Origin: CAZFXZ01 sp964523165
Lineage (GTDB): Bacteria; Patescibacteriota; Patescibacteriia; JACRDY01
NCBI GenBank assembly: GCA_964523165.1
Contig: CAZFXZ010000043.1
Coordinates: 1-5,544 of the forward strand
Length of the DNA: 5,544 nucleotides
Reading direction: 5' to 3'
In this document: one piece after another, positions 1-5,544 of the stretch
Position numbering within the stretch: position 1 is the stretch's first letter
Layout: each line of letters begins with the position of its first letter
Notes under the pieces: generated by a model
The model's database searches: none
What the model was told of the DNA's origin: nothing
The model's input: only the letters and a program-made list of their open reading frames with translations
Made by a program: the position numbers and the translations under genes

Positions 1-167
1 ACGATGATGCGATAAACTTGTTCAGTATCAATAATACGTCGCAATTCACCAATCAGGCGATCGCTTAAAATCAAAACGTCATAAGGTAAAGCGATTTTTT
101 GTTCTTCACTGCCGATGGCTAAACCGATGCGTTTAGTGCCAAAATCCACACCCAAAACTGCGGCCAT
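1..167 (-). CDS. ruvX: Putative pre-16S rRNA nuclease / Holliday junction resolvase-like protein YqgF (RuvX), partial, N-terminal 55 residues
   Basis: The gene starts at an ATG at 165-167 and runs off the left edge, so only the first 55 codons are visible. The N-terminus reads AAVLGVDFGTKRIGLAIG, the first beta-hairpin of the RNase H-like fold of the YqgF/RuvX family. Asp8 sits where the family's catalytic, metal-binding aspartate is found, and the DxGTKRIG signature is complete. Family members are about 135-150 residues long, so most of the protein lies outside. The family is known for maturation of the 16S rRNA 5' end and was earlier proposed as an alternative Holliday junction resolvase; which role applies here cannot be read from the sequence. 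The start lies 9 bases after the map stop codon, which suggests cotranscription. The spacer is A/T only and has no Shine-Dalgarno sequence. Confidence 0.9.
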   Translation of the reverse strand, partial: MAAVLGVDFGTKRIGLAIGSEEQKIALPYDVLILSDRLIGELRRIIDTEQVYRII

Positions 168-176
168 AAAATAAAT

Positions 177-947
177 TTAGAGTGCCGTGATAACCACAAT
201 ACCATTTTCGGTTATGGCAATAGTGTGCTCTTCGTGAGCTGATAGACTGCCGTCGGCCATATTGATACTCCAACCGTCATCAGCCGTTATGATTTCCTCA
301 TCACCCAAACTGACCATTGGCTCAATGGCGATGACCAGACCGGGTTTGAGCTCGACATGAGGTTGATTGCTCCGATAAAAATTGGGCACGCGCGGCTCTT
401 CATGGACAGCATAACCGACACCATGACCAACTAAATTTTTGATAACCCCATAACCTTGTGGGGCTAAAAAGCTTTCAATGGCTTTGGAAATATCAGCTAC
501 GCAACCACCCAGTCGGGCAGCGGCAATGCCTTTTTGCAACGATGTTTTGGTATCATCAAGTAATTGCTGAGTCTTGGCCGGCACGACGCCAATGGCTACG
601 GTCGTGGCCATATCGGTAAAAAGTTTTTTGTAGCGCATGCCAATATCAATACTCAAAATATCTCCGTCTTTCAAAGCCCGATCGGTGGCCGGACAGTGGA
701 CCAAACCTTCGTTGATCGAAGCGCAAATCGTTGACGGATAAGGCGGATCGGTCGGATCAGATTGATAGCCCTTAAAAGCCGGCTGGCCACCCGACTGACG
801 GATCAGACGTTCGGCGGTTTGATCAAGTTCTCGCGTCGTCACACCGGCTTTAGCCATACCAACTAAAGTCTGCAAAATGCCGGCCAAAATTTTACCGCCC
901 TCTCGCAGATCGGAAATTTCTTGAGCGGTTTTGTAAGTAATAGTCAT
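177..947 (-). CDS. map: Type I methionine aminopeptidase
   Basis: A 256-residue cytoplasmic metalloprotease that removes the initiator methionine from new proteins. The length and the lack of an N-terminal extension or a type II insertion fit a type Ia enzyme. All five metal ligands of the pita-bread fold are visible: Asp101 (SIDIG), Asp112 (TDMATT), His175 (GHGVG), Glu209 (IEPM) and Glu240 (EEHTI). The substrate-site histidines are His84 (SINEGLVH) and His182 (VHEEP). The start is supported by the typical opening, lysine and threonine followed by xEI and a basic REGGKILA helix (residues 6-22). The loop after His84 reads HCPA where E. coli has HGIP, one residue shorter, with a cysteine near the active site. 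The gene begins 2 bases after the adk stop, so translational coupling is likely. No Shine-Dalgarno sequence is seen in the end of adk. Assignment is secure. Confidence 0.98.
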   Translation of the reverse strand: MTITYKTAQEISDLREGGKILAGILQTLVGMAKAGVTTRELDQTAERLIRQSGGQPAFKGYQSDPTDPPYPSTICASINEGLVHCPATDRALKDGDILSIDIGMRYKKLFTDMATTVAIGVVPAKTQQLLDDTKTSLQKGIAAARLGGCVADISKAIESFLAPQGYGVIKNLVGHGVGYAVHEEPRVPNFYRSNQPHVELKPGLVIAIEPMVSLGDEEIITADDGWSINMADGSLSAHEEHTIAITENGIVVITAL

Positions 948-949
948 AA

Positions 950-1588
950 TTAGATTAAAGCTTGCTTGATAAGCTCGGCTACTTCATTAATATTACCCGA
1001 GCCATCGATCTGACGCAAAACATTTTGCTCTTGATAAAAATCGAGTAATTGTTTTATTTCCCGATGATAAATTTCCAAACGTTTACGCAAGGCCAATTCG
1101 GCGTCATCATCACGACGATGATAAAGTTGCTTACCACAAGCATCACAAATCATGTTTTGTTTAGGTGGATTAAACTTTTGATGATAACTTAGACCGCAAT
1201 TACAAACGATCCGGCCATGGATACGACTGACAGCTTCATCATCGCTGATATCAATAAAAAAAACATGATCAACTTTAGTAATTTCCGCCAAAGCTTGGGC
1301 TTGGTTTAAGTTACGGGGATAGCCATCCAAAATCACGCCATTTTTAACATCGGGTTGTTTGAGGCGCATGGCCACCACGCCAGTGGTAATATCGTCTGGC
1401 ACGAGCAAACCCTGATTGACATAAGTGGAGATCATCGCGCCCAATTCGGTTGATTGAGCAATTTCTCGACGAAACATGTCGCCGGTCGAAACACTTGGTA
1501 ATTTCAAAACCGCCGACAGCAACTGAGCTTGCGTGCCTTTGCCAGAGCCTTGCGGACCCAAAAAAACGATAAAATTAGATTTGGACAT
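950..1588 (-). CDS. adk: Adenylate kinase, long form with Cys4 zinc-type LID
   Basis: A 212-residue cytoplasmic enzyme interconverting ATP + AMP and 2 ADP. The P-loop GPQGSGKGT is at 11-19, the AMP-site segment STGDMFRR at 34-41 and the DGYPRN motif at 88-93. The LID (about 125-162) ends in the arginine/aspartate run RRDDD. It carries four cysteines, Cys129, Cys131, Cys148 and Cys151, as in zinc-binding adenylate kinases. The first pair is spaced CxC (CNCG) rather than the common CxxC, because one residue is missing. The C-terminal RKRLEIYH helix (168-175) is typical. The ATG at 1586-1588 directly follows the T-tract of a terminator-like hairpin, and no Shine-Dalgarno sequence is present. adk expression must therefore come from readthrough or a promoter near the hairpin; a weak candidate is TTGATT/TACGCT at 1607-1635. 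Two bases separate it from map. Confidence 0.98.
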   Translation of the reverse strand: MSKSNFIVFLGPQGSGKGTQAQLLSAVLKLPSVSTGDMFRREIAQSTELGAMISTYVNQGLLVPDDITTGVVAMRLKQPDVKNGVILDGYPRNLNQAQALAEITKVDHVFFIDISDDEAVSRIHGRIVCNCGLSYHQKFNPPKQNMICDACGKQLYHRRDDDAELALRKRLEIYHREIKQLLDFYQEQNVLRQIDGSGNINEVAELIKQALI

Positions 1589-1589
1589 A

Positions 1590-1619
1590 AAATAAAAAGC
1601 GCTTCCAGCGTAGCACTTT
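1590..1619 (-). terminator. Putative intrinsic terminator or attenuator between the 214-residue-protein gene and adk
   Basis: Read on the minus strand, aaagtgct (1619-1612) pairs with agcgcttt (1603-1596) over 8 bp with one G-U pair, around an 8-base loop. It is followed by ttatttt up to base 1589. The stem begins 17 bases after the stop codon of the upstream gene and the T-tract touches the adk start codon. The stem is short and moderately GC-rich, so termination may be partial. A competing 4-bp hairpin (cgct-gga-agcg, 1610-1600) uses part of the same arm. Confidence 0.55.
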
Positions 1620-1636
1620 ACCTCAAAAAAATCAAT

Positions 1637-2281
1637 CTAATCGCGATTATTTTGTCGGACGATGTTTTCGACAGCCGCCCAAGCCGAACGCGAATTACTA
1701 GGTATCAAAATCACGACTTCATCGCCGCTTTGACCTTTGAAATACGTCACGGCTGCCGTTAAAAGCTTCCAACGTTGATTGCCAGCCACAGCCGAATACT
1801 GCTGAGTGTCGGGGTCTTGAAAAAGTTTAGTGATTTTGCGAACCCGATCGATCGGCCCGATTTGCTTATAAATAAAATTACCCCGCTCGTCAATCGTTAA
1901 TTTCAGCAAATCTCCTTCAACTAACTTGGATTTGGAAGCATAATTGGCCGGGATGCTATAACTTTGACCATCAGCGCCAATCATTTGCTGACCATCAAAA
2001 ACTCCTTCGACGATGCGATGTTGGCCACCGTCACTCAACTCCTGGGTTTCATCTTGAGTATAACGAGACAATTTAGTCCGTGCCTCAGCCAACCGATCAA
2101 TTAATTTTTGACGATCATCTGGTGAAGAGCTAGATTCTAAAACATTCAAAGCTTCATTTATTTGATCATGGACACGAGCCAAAAGCGATTTGACGACTTT
2201 GGCTTTGTCGGGCGACCACTCACCGCTGTCTTGTAATAAAACGGCGTTGAGATCATCAATTGGTGAAGAAAAATCAGTCAT
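1637..2281 (-). CDS. Conserved-looking hypothetical protein: N-terminal helical region plus C-terminal duplicated beta domain
   Basis: A 214-residue soluble protein with no signal peptide or membrane segment; I cannot assign a function. Residues 20-80 are charged and predicted by eye to be helical (DKAKVVKSLLARVHDQ, then DRQKLIDRLAEARTKL), possibly a helical hairpin or coiled coil. Residues 88-207 are beta-rich with glycine turns (EGVFDG, VEGDLLKLTI, SGDEVVILIP). Residues 103-130 and 166-193 align without gaps, suggesting two copies of a small beta-barrel-like unit of the sort that binds nucleic acid or protein; that role is inference. The chosen ATG (2279-2281) is 25 bases after the ATPase stop. 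A start further upstream would overlap the ATPase end and add an unconvincing K/R-rich 43-residue leader. It is likely cotranscribed with the ATPase, and the hairpin at 1590-1619 ends the unit. The upstream spacer is A/C-rich with ccccc just before ATG and no Shine-Dalgarno sequence. Confidence 0.88.
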   Translation of the reverse strand: MTDFSSPIDDLNAVLLQDSGEWSPDKAKVVKSLLARVHDQINEALNVLESSSSPDDRQKLIDRLAEARTKLSRYTQDETQELSDGGQHRIVEGVFDGQQMIGADGQSYSIPANYASKSKLVEGDLLKLTIDERGNFIYKQIGPIDRVRKITKLFQDPDTQQYSAVAGNQRWKLLTAAVTYFKGQSGDEVVILIPSNSRSAWAAVENIVRQNNRD

Positions 2282-2286
2282 GGGGG

Positions 2287-2303
2287 TTTTTGTTTTGGTT
2301 TTT
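2287..2303 (-). repeat. A-rich leader element, copy 2 (before the 214-residue-protein gene)
   Basis: On the minus strand this stretch is A-rich and contains caaaacaaaaac. It matches 4978-4994 at 16 of 17 positions. It lies in the short spacer between the ATPase stop and the next start, where a ribosome-binding site would be expected, so it may be an unstructured ribosome-standby or A-rich initiation element. Low sequence complexity means chance similarity is possible. Confidence 0.35.
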
Positions 2304-2306
2304 ATT

Positions 2307-4976
2307 TTAACGACTCGGCTCACTGACTTCGGTTTGAGCTTGAGCCGTGGCTTGACCCAACTGCGTACGTTGCAAAATCTCTTGTTGGACAACGTTGCGA
2401 TCACGGCCATATTTTAGACGCGACAGTTCTTTGATTTTACCAGCCAAGACTTTATTACCATCGCCCGGCCAGATCGTGGCCATAGTAAAAGGTCTGGTAG
2501 CTTGGTTGTCCACTAATAGTTTAATATAAGCGTGGAATTTTTCAACATTAACTAGGTCAAATTGATTAACAGTTGGGGAAAATTCTTTGGCTAAAATTTC
2601 GGCATCTTCGGCGCCAATTTTGAAAGCAATCAACGTGCCGGTCGTACCCAAGACGGCATCGCGGATTTGCGTGTCGCCGGATTTATCCGATACGCCACTC
2701 CCGCCCGACAATTGTCCCAGATATTGATGAGCAATGATTAAGTTTAAACGATATTTACGAGCTTCCGACAAAATTGTAGCAATGCTGGGGGTAATAAAGT
2801 TTTGAAACTCGTCGATATAAAGATAAAAGTCATTGCGTTTATCTTCGGGTAAATCAGCTCGTCCTAACGCCGCCATTTGTAACTTAGAAACAATAATTAG
2901 GCCCAATAAATTTGAGTTGACTTCGCCAACGCGGCCTTTGGACAAGTTGACTAATAAAACTTTTTTGTCGTCCATGACTTGGCGCAAATCAAAACCGGAA
3001 TGCGTTTGACCGATGATATTACGGATCATTTCGTTTTCCACAAACCGTCCAACTTTGGACACCAGATAGCCCAGCATTTCCGATTTGTGAAAGTCTGAAG
3101 TTTTGGCCATTTCCTTTTCCCAAAAAGAGCGGACGATCGGATCTTTTAATTTATTAACCCAACTTTTTTGAAAATCATTATCAGTAAACATCCGCGGAAT
3201 TTCAGCAATTGTGCCCGGATTTTTGGTATCACTCATCAAGGTCAACATGACGTTGCGCATGTTGTGTTCAAACATTGGGCCGATCATCTCCGGCGGGAAA
3301 AGTTTGTAAAAAATCGAAATCATTTCTTGGACGGCAAAATCTTTTTCTTCTTCGGAATGCGCTTCGAGCATATTCAAGCCGACTGGACGTGAAATGTCTG
3401 ACGGATCAAAAACAATCACGTCATCAGCGCGGTTGGCCGGGATATGGCTCAAAATGTTTTCGATCAAATCGCCGTGCGGATCAACCACACAAACACCATG
3501 ACCATCTTTGATATCTTGGACGGCCATCGAGTACAACAAAGCCGATTTACCAGTACCTGATTTACCAATGATATAAACATGGCGTCGACGATCATCGGTT
3601 TGAATTTTGACTAAGCGTTCTGAGCCGCGAAAATTAGTTTTACCCAACAACAAACCAGTTGACGGTAAATTAACAGGTGGTGGTAGGGTCCGGGCCGACA
3701 ACCATAAAATATTTGGTGTTTCTGTGGTCGGCAGTGGGAAATGATATAAACTGGCCAATTCTTCGGTACTTAAAATTACCGTCCGACTATCCCGAAAATT
3801 GCGATAAATAAAATCATTGATAAAACGCCGCGGCCGCCACAATGGTTTTTCTCGCAAAGCATTACCGATGGTCGAAGAAGTAAATTGCGAAAAACTGCCA
3901 ACCAGTCCACCCAATAATTGTCGACTGCGTTCTGGGGTTTTGGCCGAAGCAACTAGACGAATATTACACTCAAAGTAATTTTTACTAAATTTTTCTTCCA
4001 AACTTTGCAACAAATCTTCTTCGCGTTTTTGTAGACGAACTGGGGCGTTGCGATTTTTATCCTCGGCGTTTTGTTTGTGCGGATCATTGAGATCTGAGGG
4101 TTTGGTCGTCAACAAATCATGGCCCAAATATTGCAAAGCTTTGACCGGCACGGACAACAGGCTGTTAAGCGCCCCAGCTAGGCCGCTGCGAGTTTTGACG
4201 GCTTGTTCAAAATTTTTACCTTGATGTAATTCCTTGCTGATCTTCAAAGCCTGACTGCGCCACGAGCTTTTGGCCGGACGAAGCAAAATTTGAATCGCCG
4301 CCCCTTCATCATTAGCCAATTTTGACAAATTGTTTGTCAGACCATCCAAGGGATCACCATCCATTTTTTTGAAAGTTTTGAGGGGCAAAATCACATCGCG
4401 ACTGGGCGTCAAATAACTGCCTTTGACGTCACCAATAGCCGCAAAAATATTGTAATCTTCAACAATTTTCAATTCGGCTTCTGGATAAATGGCTAAAATC
4501 TGCTGCTCGACATATTCGGCTAAATCTTTGCGGACGGCCAAATAAAATTTGATCAAGCCATCATGAGCTACAATTTCCAAAGCCAAGTGTCGATGACTAC
4601 CCTTAAAAAATTTCTTTAATTTATGCCACGGTTCGACCCAGCCTCGCAAACGTCGCAGACCCATGAGGTTGGCGTAGAGAGATTCCATTTCGGCAATGAC
4701 TTCGCGAAAATCTTTTTTTTGAATAGCATCGTCTTTATCGGCCTGTTCCTGAGGTTCTTTGGGCATCAAAATCTGAAAAACCGTGCGTTCAAAAACATAA
4801 TGTTGACGATGCCAATATGTTATCAGCCAACGAGCAATATATAATGCCGCCACTAGCAAACCGACGACTACCCCAGTACTAATTAAAAACGTCGGATCGA
4901 AAGACTCGGCCACACTTGCTTCGAATGTTGCGGGGTTAGACTGGTCTAAAAATTGAAATTGTTCTTCCGGTGTCAT
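2307..4976 (-). CDS. Membrane-anchored VirD4/TraD/HerA-like (DUF87-type) P-loop ATPase
   Basis: An 889-residue protein. Residues 1-28 are acidic. About 29-53 is one hydrophobic helix (STGVVVGLLVAALYIARWL) followed by basic residues, so it is an N-terminal inner-membrane anchor with the bulk in the cytoplasm. Residues about 60-440 form a family-specific region with two alpha/beta stretches (130-172 and 333-365) and a charged linker (295-325). The motor domain spans about 441-840. It holds Walker A GKSGTGKS at 471-478, VVDPHGDL at 497-504 (DPKG-like in VirD4/TraD), Walker B YLYIDEFQNF at 718-727, and a glutamine sensor strand LIIAHQYLGQL at 746-756. IGAEDAEILAKEF (787-799) recalls the TraG/VirD4 group. 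The tail (860-889) is polar and Q/T-rich. Such motors are hexameric DNA or protein pumps of secretion, conjugation or DNA-processing systems. No relaxase or VirB4 is visible, so the substrate is unknown. It follows the small basic protein gene by 23 bases without a Shine-Dalgarno sequence. Confidence 0.93.
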   Translation of the reverse strand: MTPEEQFQFLDQSNPATFEASVAESFDPTFLISTGVVVGLLVAALYIARWLITYWHRQHYVFERTVFQILMPKEPQEQADKDDAIQKKDFREVIAEMESLYANLMGLRRLRGWVEPWHKLKKFFKGSHRHLALEIVAHDGLIKFYLAVRKDLAEYVEQQILAIYPEAELKIVEDYNIFAAIGDVKGSYLTPSRDVILPLKTFKKMDGDPLDGLTNNLSKLANDEGAAIQILLRPAKSSWRSQALKISKELHQGKNFEQAVKTRSGLAGALNSLLSVPVKALQYLGHDLLTTKPSDLNDPHKQNAEDKNRNAPVRLQKREEDLLQSLEEKFSKNYFECNIRLVASAKTPERSRQLLGGLVGSFSQFTSSTIGNALREKPLWRPRRFINDFIYRNFRDSRTVILSTEELASLYHFPLPTTETPNILWLSARTLPPPVNLPSTGLLLGKTNFRGSERLVKIQTDDRRRHVYIIGKSGTGKSALLYSMAVQDIKDGHGVCVVDPHGDLIENILSHIPANRADDVIVFDPSDISRPVGLNMLEAHSEEEKDFAVQEMISIFYKLFPPEMIGPMFEHNMRNVMLTLMSDTKNPGTIAEIPRMFTDNDFQKSWVNKLKDPIVRSFWEKEMAKTSDFHKSEMLGYLVSKVGRFVENEMIRNIIGQTHSGFDLRQVMDDKKVLLVNLSKGRVGEVNSNLLGLIIVSKLQMAALGRADLPEDKRNDFYLYIDEFQNFITPSIATILSEARKYRLNLIIAHQYLGQLSGGSGVSDKSGDTQIRDAVLGTTGTLIAFKIGAEDAEILAKEFSPTVNQFDLVNVEKFHAYIKLLVDNQATRPFTMATIWPGDGNKVLAGKIKELSRLKYGRDRNVVQQEILQRTQLGQATAQAQTEVSEPSR

Positions 4977-4977
4977 G

Positions 4978-4994
4978 TTTTTGTTTTGATTTTT
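4978..4994 (-). repeat. A-rich leader element, copy 1 (before the ATPase gene)
   Basis: This is the counterpart of 2287-2303, with 16 of 17 bases identical. It contains caaaacaaaaac on the minus strand and ends one base before the ATPase ATG. It occupies the place of a Shine-Dalgarno sequence, which is missing. The role is inferred from position only. Confidence 0.35.
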
Positions 4995-4999
4995 GATTT

Positions 5000-5503
5000 T
5001 TATCTACCGCGACGCCGCTCTTGCTCCATTTGCCAAATCTTATCAGCTTTGATCTTGGCTTCTTGATTTAAGAAATAGCGATTCACGCCAGGTATGATTT
5101 GCAACCACGATCGTATCAGTTTAAACATTTTACTCATTTTAACTTTAGCCGAACGCAGTAAAATCGTGATTTGACTGGCGGTTTGTTCACCTTTGACGCG
5201 AAATTCAGCTTTTTTATCGTTCGGCAACTGTTGATAAATATCATCTAGACCTTCGGATAAAATCTCTTCGATTTGCTTTTGGACACTTTGTTCGGCCACG
5301 GTGATTTGTTCTTCACCACTATCTTTGACCGAAGAAATGATCGTGCGAATAATATTATTGTCACCCGACTCCGGATGAGCGGCCTGACGACGCCCTAATT
5401 CTGATTGCTCGCGACTGACTTCTTTTTCTGATTTGTTTAAAGACGACAAATCAACCTCAGGCTGACTGGGTTGCTGTTCGCGTTTAGAAACTAATACTGT
5501 CAT
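5000..5503 (-). CDS. Hypothetical 167-residue charged protein, partner gene of the ATPase
   Basis: I do not recognise a named family. Residues 1-50 are Q/S/E-rich, low in hydrophobics and probably disordered. Residues 66-92 look like an acidic amphipathic helix (EQSVQKQIEEILSEGLDDIY). Residues 97-134 are a lysine-rich helical stretch (KAEFRVKGEQTASQI to KMFKLIRSWL). IIPGVNRYF (136-144) forms a turn before a last helix, and the protein ends in the basic ERRRGR. There is no signal peptide and no clear transmembrane segment, although 124-138 is amphipathic and could lie on a membrane. The start ATG at 5501-5503 was preferred over an in-frame ATG at 5540-5542 because the -10 element TATAAT at 5514-5519 lies inside that 13-codon extension. 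It is first in the operon, 23 bases ahead of the ATPase, so it may be an adaptor or accessory subunit of that motor (inference). Confidence 0.85.
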   Translation of the reverse strand: MTVLVSKREQQPSQPEVDLSSLNKSEKEVSREQSELGRRQAAHPESGDNNIIRTIISSVKDSGEEQITVAEQSVQKQIEEILSEGLDDIYQQLPNDKKAEFRVKGEQTASQITILLRSAKVKMSKMFKLIRSWLQIIPGVNRYFLNQEAKIKADKIWQMEQERRRGR

Positions 5504-5513
5504 AGACTGGTTT

Positions 5514-5542
5514 ATTATAGCAAAAACAGCAATTTTAAACAA
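5514..5542 (-). promoter_or_regulatory. Extended -10 sigma70-type promoter for the ATPase operon
   Basis: On the minus strand the -10 box is a perfect TATAAT (5519-5514) preceded by TGC, giving an extended -10 (TGnTATAAT). A 17-base spacer separates it from TTGTTT (5542-5537), which keeps the TTG of the -35 consensus. The expected start of transcription is near 5507-5508, leaving a leader of only about 4 bases before the ATG at 5503. Confidence 0.75.
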
Positions 5543-5544
5543 AA

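Noticed and set aside
1529..1762. Plus-strand open frame of 77 codons over the adk/hypothetical gene junction
   Set aside because: It lies opposite the P-loop of adk and the end of the next gene, has no recognisable protein pattern, and crosses the terminator hairpin.
2282..2410. 43-residue N-terminal extension of the 214-residue protein
   Set aside because: It would overlap the ATPase gene by 104 bases and adds a lysine/arginine-rich run produced by the A-rich spacer. The internal ATG at 2281 gives a natural spacing.
2190..2417. Plus-strand open frame of 75 codons
   Set aside because: It overlaps the ends of two well-supported minus-strand genes and their spacer, and its hydrophobic stretch comes from reading the A-rich leader backwards.
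3168..3511. Two overlapping plus-strand open frames inside the ATPase gene
   Set aside because: Both lie opposite the conserved motor domain, and their composition (rich in H, R, S) is typical of antisense shadows.
4623..4844. Plus-strand open frame of 73 codons
   Set aside because: It is an antisense shadow of the N-terminal region of the ATPase with no supporting start signal.
2307..4976. Calling the ATPase a conjugative coupling protein (TraD/VirD4) of a mobile element
   Set aside because: The motor motifs fit the superfamily, but no relaxase, VirB4, origin of transfer, integrase or terminal repeats are visible, and housekeeping genes lie directly beside it.
5504..5542. 13-residue N-terminal extension of the small basic protein
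   Set aside because: The extended -10 promoter lies within it, so the transcript would begin after that start codon.
1..5544. UGA recoding as in Gracilibacteria/Absconditabacteria
   Set aside because: The genes contain no in-frame UGA, and conserved glycines are encoded by GGN.

Overview
The window looks like a Patescibacteria (Candidate Phyla Radiation) genome fragment. The grounds are compact co-directional genes separated by 2-47 bases, an adenylate kinase with the GPQGSGKGT P-loop variant, and a trio of proteins of a kind I associate with such genomes: a small basic protein, a membrane-anchored VirD4/HerA-like ATPase and a beta-rich hypothetical protein. This lineage call is an inference from protein style. 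All reading frames work with the standard code, so UGA recoding (as in Gracilibacteria/Absconditabacteria) is not indicated.

Every supported gene lies on the minus strand, so transcription runs from the right edge to the left. A strong-looking extended -10 promoter (5514-5542) precedes a 167-residue protein of unknown function (5000-5503). Next come an 889-residue membrane-anchored DNA-pump-type ATPase (2307-4976) and a 214-residue protein with a possible duplicated beta domain (1637-2281). A hairpin plus T-tract (1590-1619) ends this unit. Downstream are housekeeping genes: adenylate kinase (950-1588), type I methionine aminopeptidase (177-947) and the N-terminal part of the YqgF/RuvX nuclease-fold protein (1-167, cut by the window edge).

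The right-hand three genes appear to form one transcription unit built around the ATPase. No relaxase, VirB4, pilin or other secretion component is visible, so its substrate (DNA or protein) is open. The left-hand genes handle nucleotide balance (Adk), N-terminal methionine removal (Map) and RNA/DNA processing (RuvX). The adk-map order recalls the secY-adk-map-infA segment of many bacterial ribosomal-protein operons, but neither secY nor infA is beside it here.

None of the gene starts has a convincing Shine-Dalgarno sequence. The first gene should have a leader of only about 4 bases, and the next two have A-rich leaders that share a near-identical 17-base stretch. Gaps without a gene are all shorter than 50 bases. 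I see no tRNA, rRNA, CRISPR array or insertion sequence.
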